Shown: piece by piece, positions 26,274 through 34,049 of the stretch
Position numbering within the stretch: position 1 is the first letter of the stretch
Layout: each line of letters opens with the position of its first letter
Assembly (NCBI GenBank): GCA_905480605.1
Contig: CAJQRD010000031.1
Coordinates: forward strand, 1 to 38,835
Origin: an uncultured Saprospiraceae bacterium
GTDB taxonomy: Bacteria; Bacteroidota; Bacteroidia; Chitinophagales; Saprospiraceae
Length of the DNA stretch: 38,835 nucleotides
Direction: 5' to 3'
Translations under genes and position numbers: made by a program
Notes under the pieces: generated by a model
Database searches by the model: none
Told to the model about the DNA's origin: nothing
What the model saw: only the letters and a program-made list of their open reading frames with translations

Positions 26274-27086
26274 TTAATTTGAAACGATAATTCTTTTATG
26301 AGTAATTTGATTGTTTTCAAAAAGTGCTTGTAGGAAATAAATCCCACTGTTTAATTCTTGGATATTAATTTTAGTATTAGAATTTGTATTGTGTAATACC
26401 AATCGTCCTTGAAGATTAAAGATTGAAACAGCTTTTACTTTTTCTGCAGAGTAAATATTTATAAATGCGGCAGCAGGATTAGGAAAAATGCTTAGTTCTT
26501 TATTTTGAAGAGTTGTATTTGATGACATTAAGTCTTCTGTGATTTTTAGAGTACCTGATTTTGCTCCATCACCTGAAGAATTTCCATTGCCATTAACGGC
26601 ATTCCCGATACCATAAAAACTGATTGGTCCGCTGCCAGCCTCTGGTGCTGTCCATGCCAATTTTATAAGATCATTAGGAATTATGTTACGTTGTTCTACG
26701 TATTGACGGTCAGATACCATAACCTCTTGCATTAGATTCGTAAGATTTGAAAAGGTATTAATTCCTGTTTCATCAGAATCTAGTAAACTAACGATTTGGA
26801 ACCCATAGCCAGCTGGTGCACCAGTATGGTTAATTTTCAAATTTACAGTATAACTTTGATTGGGAAGATAGCTGGTCACTTCTTCACCAACATCATTCAA
26901 AAGTGAAATCACTACATTTGGATCGAATACACCATCAGAATGGCATCCAAAACTTCCGCAAGTCTGACCATTTTCACCAGGTGCGCCTGATACGCCTTGT
27001 CCAGTCATAGTCGTTCTTCCTGTCCTATTGGAAGTTAATGTAAGTGCCCCAAAAAAGAATAATAAAAGGTATACTGTGTTTTTCAT
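26274..27086 (-). CDS. T9SS-secreted choice-of-anchor V protein
   Basis: From the ATG at 27086 the product is 270 residues. This start puts the signal peptide (MKNTVYLLLFFFGALTLTS) at the N-terminus; a frame from 27122 would add 12 unlikely residues. The middle (about 30-175) matches the choice-of-anchor V type, with SGAPGENGQTCGSFGCHSDG and a beta-sandwich related to the Reeler fold. The end (about 190-270) is a type A T9SS sorting domain: LSIFPNPAAAFINIY, VSIFNLQGRLV, LNSGIYFLQ and KRIIVSN. It is therefore exported by T9SS and likely surface-bound or released. The family usually has CxxCH near the start; here the spacing is C-x4-CH, so haem binding is uncertain. Confidence 0.88.
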   Translation of the reverse strand: MKNTVYLLLFFFGALTLTSNRTGRTTMTGQGVSGAPGENGQTCGSFGCHSDGVFDPNVVISLLNDVGEEVTSYLPNQSYTVNLKINHTGAPAGYGFQIVSLLDSDETGINTFSNLTNLMQEVMVSDRQYVEQRNIIPNDLIKLAWTAPEAGSGPISFYGIGNAVNGNGNSSGDGAKSGTLKITEDLMSSNTTLQNKELSIFPNPAAAFINIYSAEKVKAVSIFNLQGRLVLHNTNSNTKINIQELNSGIYFLQALFENNQITHKRIIVSN

Positions 27087-27165
27087 TGTCTCAATTTGAC
27101 ATAAATATAATTGAATATTCAATATTGATATGATTGGCGAAATAAAATATTTATTAGGGTGAATA

Positions 27166-27173
27166 CAAAATTA
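27166..27173 (-). promoter_or_regulatory. candidate -7 box for the T9SS cargo gene
   Basis: The minus strand reads TAATTTTG, matching TAnnTTTG, 80 bp before the ATG at 27086. The 50-bp palindrome at 27196-27245 lies just upstream of it, where a -33 element or a regulator site would be. Confidence 0.35.
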
Positions 27174-27195
27174 ATTGTCTTGAGCGTTTGTAAAC

Positions 27196-27245
27196 GTTTA
27201 AAAAGGACATGGCATGTCTTAAGACATGCCATGTCCTTTTTAAAC
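27196..27245. repeat. perfect 50-bp palindrome built of two 13-bp dyads
   Basis: The two 25-bp arms are perfectly complementary with no loop, centred between 27220 and 27221. Inside are two 13-bp palindromes, GACATGGCATGTC (27206-27218) and GACATGCCATGTC (27223-27235), split by TTAA. A5 and T5 tracts flank them. A further small dyad, CGTTT-gt-AAACG, overlaps at 27185-27196. The A/T flanks look like a bidirectional terminator, but the site lies between divergent genes, upstream of both, where no terminator is needed. An operator for a dimeric regulator is an alternative. Confidence 0.8.
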
Positions 27246-27339
27246 TCAACAAAACTCGGTATTAATCTGGATTAAGTTGTAATGACTTATAAGAACTTGA
27301 TTTTCAAAGTTTTTAAATCACTTCTTATTATCAAATAGA

Positions 27340-27347
27340 TATATTTG
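27340..27347 (+). promoter_or_regulatory. candidate -7 box, likely leaderless transcript
   Basis: TATATTTG is an exact TAnnTTTG match that ends 4 bp before the ATG at 27352. With a usual start 5-8 nt after the box, the mRNA would begin at or within a few bases of the start codon. No -33 box is clear. Confidence 0.45.
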
Positions 27348-27351
27348 CAAT

Positions 27352-29148
27352 ATGTTTGGAAAACGTAACAATTCAGGAGAACAAGAGAAAGTAAAATTTT
27401 CAAAAGACAGCTTTAAGGAATCGTTTAAGATTTTCGCTTATGTAAAACCATATACTGGCTACTTTATTGCGTCTATGTTCTTGCTCTTGGTTTCAACATT
27501 GACTTTTATGGTAATTCCTAGTCTGTTAGGGATGTTGTTTGATGTAGCCAAACAAGAGGAAATGAGTTTTAACCTGACTCTGGATAAGTTGGGAATTATT
27601 ATGTTTGTAATTTTATTGATACAAGGATTGGCTTCATATGGACGGGTTTATCTTACAACTCACTTTGCAGAAAAAAGTATTGCTGACATAAGGAAGGATG
27701 TCTATGAGAATCTTTTGACATTGCCAATTACCTTTTATGAGGAGAATACCAGTGGCGATCTGATTAGTCGTGTATCATCTGATATTGGTAAATTGTATTC
27801 TGTGTTTTCTATTCAATTTGGAGAATTGTTAAGGCAAATATTAGTCTTGATAATTGGAATAGGGTTTTTAATAGTTTCGACTCCAAAGCTTTCTTTAATA
27901 ATGTTGGCAACGATTCCTGTAGTTGTTATTTTGACAATGGTATTTGGAAGGAAAATTAGAAAATTATCAAAAGAAAGACAAACAACTTTAGCAGATTCAA
28001 ATGGACTAATTGGAGAGGTGGTATCTTCTGTAAAAGTGGTAAAAGCATTTGCTTCTGAAATATTTGAAAAGAAAAAATATGATGAATCCCAAGATCTTCT
28101 TATCAATGTGGCATTAAGATATGGAAACGCAAGGGGCTTGTTTATATTATTTATAACAATAGTATTCCTAGGCGCTATTTTCTTTATTATTTATATGGGC
28201 GCAAAAATGGTTCAGGAAGGTAATATGACTTCAGGGACTTTAATTTCATTTGTTACTTATACATTTATAATTGGAGGTGCAATTGCTGGATTGGGAAGTT
28301 TGACGACTGAATTATTAGGCGCAATTGGTGCCACAGAACGTGTAAGGGACATTCTTAATTTGACACCAGAATTGAATCTAAAAAATGATAATGAGGAGTA
28401 TAGTATTGAAGGTAATGTTGCTTTTAAGGATGTTGTATTTAGCTATCCAAGTCGTAAAGACATTACAGTATTAAAGAAGATCAATTTCAGTATTTCTAAA
28501 GGGGAAAAGATTGCCTTGGTTGGCCCTAGTGGTGTTGGAAAGTCAACGATAATTCAATTGTTGTTGAGGTTTTATAACATTGATAGTGGTTCGATAGAGT
28601 TGGATGGTAAACCCATTGAGGAATATGAACTACGCAATTTTAGAAAGAATATAGCATTGGTACCTCAGGAAGTAATTCTCTTTGGAGGATCTATTGCTGA
28701 AAATATAAAGTACGGTGACCAAAATGCATCAGAGGAAATGATTATGGCAGCTGCCAAACAAGCCAATGCTTGGGAATTTATTGCTAAGTTCCCTGAAGGT
28801 CTTGAAACAATGATTGGTGAGAGAGGAATTAAATTATCAGGTGGACAAAGACAGAGAATTGCAATTGCGAGAGCTATTTTGAAAAACCCCTCTATCTTAC
28901 TTTTGGATGAAGCGACTTCAGCATTAGATACAGAATCAGAGAATCTAGTACAAGAAGCTTTGAATAGCCTAATGGAGAATAGAACTTCAATTATTATTGC
29001 ACACAGATTAAGCACGATTACTGATGTAGATTGTATTTATGTCTTCCAAGAAGGCCAAATTGTTGAATCAGGAAGCCATCAAGAATTAATGAAAATTGAT
29101 AATGGTGTCTACTTTAAACAAGCACAGTTAGGTAGGTTGTTTGAGTAG
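27352..29148 (+). CDS. ABC exporter, fused membrane and ATPase domains (MsbA-like)
   Basis: The 598-residue half-transporter works as a dimer in the inner membrane. Six helices fill about 30-320, with the DLISRVSSDI and VVSSVKVVKAFASE segments usual in exporters. The ATPase domain (about 350-598) has Walker A GPSGVGKST at 391-399, Q-loop VPQEVILF, signature LSGGQRQRIAIARA from 495, Walker B ILLLDEATSALD and the switch histidine in IIIAHRLST. The family exports lipids or hydrophobic molecules; MsbA flips lipid A precursors. The substrate cannot be set by sequence. The start is fixed because the next methionine is residue 41. No partner gene is adjacent. Confidence 0.92.
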   Translation: MFGKRNNSGEQEKVKFSKDSFKESFKIFAYVKPYTGYFIASMFLLLVSTLTFMVIPSLLGMLFDVAKQEEMSFNLTLDKLGIIMFVILLIQGLASYGRVYLTTHFAEKSIADIRKDVYENLLTLPITFYEENTSGDLISRVSSDIGKLYSVFSIQFGELLRQILVLIIGIGFLIVSTPKLSLIMLATIPVVVILTMVFGRKIRKLSKERQTTLADSNGLIGEVVSSVKVVKAFASEIFEKKKYDESQDLLINVALRYGNARGLFILFITIVFLGAIFFIIYMGAKMVQEGNMTSGTLISFVTYTFIIGGAIAGLGSLTTELLGAIGATERVRDILNLTPELNLKNDNEEYSIEGNVAFKDVVFSYPSRKDITVLKKINFSISKGEKIALVGPSGVGKSTIIQLLLRFYNIDSGSIELDGKPIEEYELRNFRKNIALVPQEVILFGGSIAENIKYGDQNASEEMIMAAAKQANAWEFIAKFPEGLETMIGERGIKLSGGQRQRIAIARAILKNPSILLLDEATSALDTESENLVQEALNSLMENRTSIIIAHRLSTITDVDCIYVFQEGQIVESGSHQELMKIDNGVYFKQAQLGRLFE

Positions 29149-29373
29149 TTTGCTCTGTTGTTCAGACATCAGACTCAGACAGTAGATTCGCATAAGGTAT
29201 CAGACTTTAGTAGCATAGAGAGCAAGTCTTGGACTTCAAACCTCAGTTCACTGAACTGAAATTTCTGCTTTAATATCGATTTCAATTTCAGACATCAGAT
29301 AACAAAACGACTCATATTCAGCATTTTAACATAATTATTTACTTAACATATTATGATTATTAATAATATGTAT

Positions 29374-29381
29374 TATATTTG
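29374..29381 (+). promoter_or_regulatory. candidate -7 box of the first giant surface gene
   Basis: TATATTTG is followed by TAG, similar to TATATTTGTGG ahead of the second giant gene. It predicts a leader of about 275 nt before the ATG at 29663. No -33 box was identified. Confidence 0.45.
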
Positions 29382-29466
29382 TAGTAATTATACCTACCAG
29401 AGAACGAAGAACCTTAGGGAAGCCTCGTTTTATTAGATTGATTATCAATGATTTATCTTTTTTCAC

Positions 29467-29538
29467 AAATGTTTAGAGCCGTTTGTAAGAGGATATTGAA
29501 ATTTGAAAAGAGTTGTAAATGTTTAGAGCTGTTTGCAA
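29467..29538. repeat. 50-bp-period direct repeat in leader
   Basis: AAATGTTTAGAGCCGTTTG (29467) recurs as AAATGTTTAGAGCTGTTTG (29517), with similar ATATTGAAAT/ATATTAAAAT tails. The period is exactly 50 bp. It lies inside the long leader of the first giant gene. Confidence 0.7.
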
Positions 29539-29662
29539 TTCATATTAAAATATCAATCGAATAGAAGTTTACCACAACAAATATTTTAGAAATGAAAGGT
29601 CACTATTCATAAGTTGAAGTCTATGGATATGGCTGGTTTTGCTAACGAATTAAGCATTTATA

Positions 29663-32600
29663 ATGAAGTTAACTACTTACCTGGTAAGAGGTGTCTACCT
29701 TTTGCTTAGTATGATAACCTGTATTCAGGTATCATATTCTCAATGCGATACAAATTGCGAAATGCAGTGTATCGGTCAGATTAATGTTTCTCTTGATCAG
29801 TCATGTTTTACTGAAATTACACCTGCAATGGGCGGCAACAATATTGAGTCCGCATGTAACTTTTTATATACTGTTAAGCTGTATGATGAAAATGGTAATC
29901 CTATTTCGGGAACAACTGTAGGCTTGGAACATAATGGCCAGTTGATCACCTATCAAATTACAGAAAATGAGTGTGGAAATAATTGTTGGGGTAAGGCTAA
30001 AATAGAATATAAATATCCACCACAAATTGACTGCCCAGTTGACTTAACGGTAGCATGTGGTGTAGTTGACTTATTAGAATATCCTCCTGCTACAGGCGGA
30101 TGTGTTGCATTTGAAGTTATCTTGTTAAGTCAAATAAAGGATCCAATTTCTTGTGACCCAGATTTTTCATCAAGTATAGTTAGGACATATCAAGCAAGGG
30201 ATGAATTTGGAAATACGTCAACATGTTCACATACAATTTTTATAAGACGTATAGATATAGATGATATTATTTTTCCAAATAATGCTAAGATTTCTTGTAG
30301 TGATACATTGTTAATATTTAACGAAAATGGATTTCCTCTTCCTTGGATGAATTATGCATTAACTGGCTCTGGTTATGGAATGGGTGGATTGTTTACTGGG
30401 TCTGGCTCTGCAATTGGTGTACCAATAATCTGTGATGTAAATGTTGTAGATGGTTTGTATTGTAGTGATAGTGGTGCATATTCTGGTGTGCCATTGATTC
30501 CTGCAGGAGGTGCAACTGTTATTAATAAATCAGATGACCCTTACGGACCGGAATTTATTGTGACTACTCTTGACGATACAAATAATGCAGGATTGTGTAA
30601 TGCTATTTTAACGTATACTGATATTGAAATTCCAAATATTCCTTGTAAGAGAAAAATTGTCAGAACATGGGACGTAAGAGAATGGTGGTGTACACAAGAA
30701 TTTACAAATGGAGGTCTTCAAGTGATTGAAATAATTGATGATCAAGCTCCATTGTTTGTTTGTCCTGGTGATTATACAGTTGCCACGGATTATGAATGTG
30801 GTGGGCATGTTTACTTAGAACCAGTTGATGCATATGATGAATGTAATTCTGAATTAAGCTATAGTTTTAGATCGGGGATAAATGTTCTCAATACAAACGG
30901 AGGTTTTATTGATTTAAATTTAGGTAAGAATTATTTGACTTATACAGTAAGTGATGATTGTAATAATGAATCTAGTTGCCAGGTTCAAGTTACCGTTAAG
31001 GACGATACACAACCAGTTGCTATATGTGAACAGTTTAAAGTGATCTCAATGAGTCAAAGTGGACAAACATTGGTGTTTGCAGATCCATTTGATAATGGAT
31101 CGTGGGATGAATGTGGAATAGATAGATTTGAAGTTAGAAGAATGGATTCATTATGTGTTGCTTCAGACACACTGTTTAGCGATAGAGTAAACTTCTGTTG
31201 TTCGGACGTAGGTCGTGAAACTATGGTTGTTTTTAGAGCTTACGATTGGAGCGGTAATTTCAACGACTGTATGGTTACTGTAGAAGTTCAAGATAAGATA
31301 GCGCCATCCATAACTTGCCCTGATGATCAGACTATTGATTGTGATCAGGGATATGACTTGAATAATTTAGGTTTGACATTTGGCAATGCTGATGTGATTG
31401 ATAATTGTTCTGAAACGCAAATTTTAAATGAAGGTGTTACAGCTGATGTTAGTCAGTGTGGTGTTGGAAATATTACGAGAAGATTTGAGGTTTTAGGTCA
31501 AGATAGTAGTGTTATAAAGAGTTGCAAGCAGTTTATTACAATAAGAAATACTACAACATTTAATCCTGGTAATATTATTTGGCCGCTTAACTATGAAGTT
31601 GTCGATGTATGTCATGCCGAGGATTTAGACCCTCAAGACTTACCTGATTTATACAATTATCCTGTATTTCCAAATCAGGAGGCTTGTACATTGCTAGGTT
31701 ATAATCATGAGGATAAAATGTTTACGTCTCCAGGTGGATGTATTCGAATTGAAAGATATTGGGCAGTGATTAATTGGTGTGGAACAAGTGAAATTGGTTT
31801 TGATCAATTTACTTCTCCCAATCCCCAGATTATTGATATAGTAAACATGATGGCTCCTGAAATCGCGCCAGCAGATTCATTATTTTTTGAGTCAATTAAT
31901 ATTTCTTGCTTAGGCGACACAGTAGAAATTGAACGTACAGCCATGGATGATTGTGATTTTTTATCTTGGACTTACCAAGTTTATAATTCAGCTGATACTT
32001 TAGTTTTTGAAGGTGATACTAATTATATCAATGTTATACTGCCTATTGGAGAATACGATATCTTCTGGAGAGTGGAGGATGGATGTGGCAATTTCGATGT
32101 TGATGAGCAACATGTTTCCATGCTTAATGTAAAAGCACCAACACCAGTTTGTTTAAATGGGTTGAGTGTAAGTTTGATTGGTATGGACCTAGACTCTAAC
32201 GGAGTCGTAGACTCTGAGATGGCTGAACTGTGGGCAAGTGACTTTGACAATGGCAGTTCACATTCTTGCGGTAATGAAATTGCATTAAGTTTTTCAAGAG
32301 ATACTACGGAGAAAAACAGATTTTTTGATTGTAGCCATTTAGGTATCACTGAGGTACAACTTTGGGTAACAGATACAAGAACGGGGGCTCAGGATTTTTG
32401 TAGAACATTTCTAGAAGTATTGGATAACAATAACTTTGATATTTGTAATGACAGTATTCAGACTGTAAGTATGAGTGGTGATGTATTTGATGAAAACAAT
32501 AGGATGATTGAAGGAGTTGAGGTAACTCTTGCCAATACTACGACAACTAGTATGACTGGTGAGTCTGGGCAATATGCATTTGAAAACATGCCTCTAGGTG

Positions 32601-33679
32601 GGTCCTATGAAGTTGTACCTATGAAAAATACAGATCCACTTAACGGAATCAGTACTTTGGATTTGGTTTATATTCAAAGGCATATTTTGGGATTAGAACT
32701 TATAACAAGCCCTTACAAATTAATCGCAGCAGATATTAATAAAAACAATGAAGTATCAGCTATAGATTTAATCGAGTTGAGAAAATTGATTTTAGGTATA
32801 AATGATGAGATTCCGACAAATCTAAGTTGGAGGTTTATTGAGTCTAACTTTATTTTCGTTGATCCAACTAATCCATGGCTAGGAACTCTTCCTGAAACTC
32901 ACGTGATTGAAAAATTGAATTTAACTGAAGTTATAGATTTTATAGGTGTAAAGATAGGTGACGTGAACAACAGTGTCGTAACTTCTTTGAATAGTGAAGA
33001 AATTGAATCAAGAAATAGGTCTATAGAATTAGAATTTGATTATAAAATTGATCAAGTTACAGGTTTCTTAAGAGCAGATGTTTATACAAAAGAAGAATTT
33101 GAGTTAGATGGTATGCAGGGAACATTTGAATTAGGAAGTATAATTAGTCAAGAAAGCCTTGAGGTTGTTTCTGGCCAAATCGAGATTTCTCCTTATCAAT
33201 TTAATTTTGGAAATGTTGAGAATGGTTGGTTTACGTTCAGTTTTGCAGAGGTAGAAACTAAAAAACTTGGTAAAACTCATCCTTTATTTACTATTCTTAT
33301 AAATGAAAGAATGAGCGGCAATCTTGGAAATGTTATTCAAATCAGTGGAAGAAAAACCAGATCAGAAATTTATTCAGATAACGAGATTTTCAAATTGCAA
33401 TCAAGAGAAAGGACTAATTCTATAGAATCTAAGTTATCGACAGTACCAAATCCTTGGTCAGATCAAACTACTTTATCGGTTGATTTAATTCAAGATGGAA
33501 ATGTAGTTTGGAATTTCTATGATGTGACTGGAAGATTGATGTATAGTGAAGAAATCGATGGACGAAAGGGAAATAATGAGCTTGTTATAGATAAAGCAAA
33601 GATAAATACAAGTGGAATAGTGTATGTTAAGTTGCTTACACGCGAAGGTATTAAAGAGTTGAAAATGATTGTTTTATAA
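29663..33679 (+). CDS. giant T9SS-secreted protein with HYR-like and dockerin-like domains
   Basis: The 1338-residue protein has a signal peptide (about 1-26, ending VSYSQ). A cysteine-rich chain of HYR-type modules follows: IDCPVDLTVACG near 127, LFVCPGDYTVATDYECGG near 365, and APSITCPDDQTIDC near 545. Then a carboxypeptidase-regulatory-like fold is at about 935-985 (MSGDVFDENNRMIEGVEVTL). A dockerin-like pair is at about 990-1050: NGISTLDLVYIQRHILGL and INKNNEVSAIDLIELRKLIL. The last about 80 residues are a T9SS type A sorting domain (VPNPWSDQTTL, YDVTGRLMYSEE, SGIVYVKLL, ELKMIVL). It should be surface-attached or released; adhesion is a guess. A strong terminator follows. Confidence 0.9.
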   Translation: MKLTTYLVRGVYLLLSMITCIQVSYSQCDTNCEMQCIGQINVSLDQSCFTEITPAMGGNNIESACNFLYTVKLYDENGNPISGTTVGLEHNGQLITYQITENECGNNCWGKAKIEYKYPPQIDCPVDLTVACGVVDLLEYPPATGGCVAFEVILLSQIKDPISCDPDFSSSIVRTYQARDEFGNTSTCSHTIFIRRIDIDDIIFPNNAKISCSDTLLIFNENGFPLPWMNYALTGSGYGMGGLFTGSGSAIGVPIICDVNVVDGLYCSDSGAYSGVPLIPAGGATVINKSDDPYGPEFIVTTLDDTNNAGLCNAILTYTDIEIPNIPCKRKIVRTWDVREWWCTQEFTNGGLQVIEIIDDQAPLFVCPGDYTVATDYECGGHVYLEPVDAYDECNSELSYSFRSGINVLNTNGGFIDLNLGKNYLTYTVSDDCNNESSCQVQVTVKDDTQPVAICEQFKVISMSQSGQTLVFADPFDNGSWDECGIDRFEVRRMDSLCVASDTLFSDRVNFCCSDVGRETMVVFRAYDWSGNFNDCMVTVEVQDKIAPSITCPDDQTIDCDQGYDLNNLGLTFGNADVIDNCSETQILNEGVTADVSQCGVGNITRRFEVLGQDSSVIKSCKQFITIRNTTTFNPGNIIWPLNYEVVDVCHAEDLDPQDLPDLYNYPVFPNQEACTLLGYNHEDKMFTSPGGCIRIERYWAVINWCGTSEIGFDQFTSPNPQIIDIVNMMAPEIAPADSLFFESINISCLGDTVEIERTAMDDCDFLSWTYQVYNSADTLVFEGDTNYINVILPIGEYDIFWRVEDGCGNFDVDEQHVSMLNVKAPTPVCLNGLSVSLIGMDLDSNGVVDSEMAELWASDFDNGSSHSCGNEIALSFSRDTTEKNRFFDCSHLGITEVQLWVTDTRTGAQDFCRTFLEVLDNNNFDICNDSIQTVSMSGDVFDENNRMIEGVEVTLANTTTTSMTGESGQYAFENMPLGGSYEVVPMKNTDPLNGISTLDLVYIQRHILGLELITSPYKLIAADINKNNEVSAIDLIELRKLILGINDEIPTNLSWRFIESNFIFVDPTNPWLGTLPETHVIEKLNLTEVIDFIGVKIGDVNNSVVTSLNSEEIESRNRSIELEFDYKIDQVTGFLRADVYTKEEFELDGMQGTFELGSIISQESLEVVSGQIEISPYQFNFGNVENGWFTFSFAEVETKKLGKTHPLFTILINERMSGNLGNVIQISGRKTRSEIYSDNEIFKLQSRERTNSIESKLSTVPNPWSDQTTLSVDLIQDGNVVWNFYDVTGRLMYSEEIDGRKGNNELVIDKAKINTSGIVYVKLLTREGIKELKMIVL

Positions 33680-33690
33680 ATGATTGAGTA

Positions 33691-33730
33691 AAAAAAAAGG
33701 CCTGATATTAATTTATCAGGCCTTTTTTTT
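33691..33730 (+). terminator. intrinsic terminator of the first giant gene
   Basis: A 16-bp perfect stem (33691-33706 with 33715-33730) has the core GGCCTGAT/ATCAGGCC between an A8 and a T8 run, with an 8-nt loop. It is 11 bp beyond the stop of the gene at 33679. Confidence 0.95.
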
Positions 33731-33771
33731 AGCATTACATATTCAAACTTTTTATATATATAGAAAATTGT

Positions 33772-33779
33772 TATATTTG
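33772..33779 (+). promoter_or_regulatory. candidate -7 box of the second giant gene
   Basis: TATATTTG, followed by TGG, matches TAnnTTTG and the box at 29374. It comes 41 bp after the terminator and predicts a leader of about 260 nt before the ATG at 34050. Confidence 0.5.
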
Positions 33780-33960
33780 TGGAGATCCTACCGCAATAGG
33801 ATCACATACCAACCAAGACGGGAAAAGTAATTGTACAAAATTACTTGCCTAGTACCTTGTAGTATTAGGTTGATATAGATTCTATGATGCCAAACCAATT
33901 TTGGTTCTGGACTGGTCATCGACTCTTATAAATTGAATTGATTTTATCAATTCTAAATAA
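33780..33960 (+). promoter_or_regulatory. highly structured 5' leader of unknown type
   Basis: Five hairpins fit in 180 nt: GATCCTA/TAGGATC (33784-33803), AAGTAATT/AATTACTT (33825-33846), CCTAGTAC/GTATTAGG with one G-T pair (33848-33869), AACCAA/TTGGTT (33893-33906) and GAATTGAT/ATCAATTC (33935-33953). Blocks ATACCAACCA (33806), GCCTAG (33847) and ATTAGGTTGAT (33864) recur in the same order in the leader at 29382. No known riboswitch consensus that I recall fits. It may be a regulatory RNA; no ligand is implied. Confidence 0.5.
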
Positions 33961-34049
33961 TGAGAATGAACCATATAAGGTAGAATTATTAAATGTTAAA
34001 CATTTTAAGTAACGGGTATATTAGGGTAAAGTTACTTAGGAAGGCATTG

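Larger units (their letters stand above)
29149..29662. other. 514-bp gap with promoter and long leader of the first giant gene
   Basis: The left half (to 29330) has no gene; a perfect 7-bp hairpin TCAGTTC-act-GAACTGA lies at 29243-29259, and TTCAGACATCAGA occurs twice (near 29161 and 29287). The right half, from the box at 29374, would be a leader of about 275 nt. It shares sequence blocks with the leader at 33780 (29390-29399, 29422-29427, 29432-29442) and has an inner direct repeat at 29467 and 29517. Confidence 0.55.

Noticed and set aside
33780-33960. c-di-GMP (GEMM) riboswitch
   Set aside because: The core bases of the GEMM consensus as I recall it are not present, although the AAGACGGGAAAAG stretch looks faintly alike.
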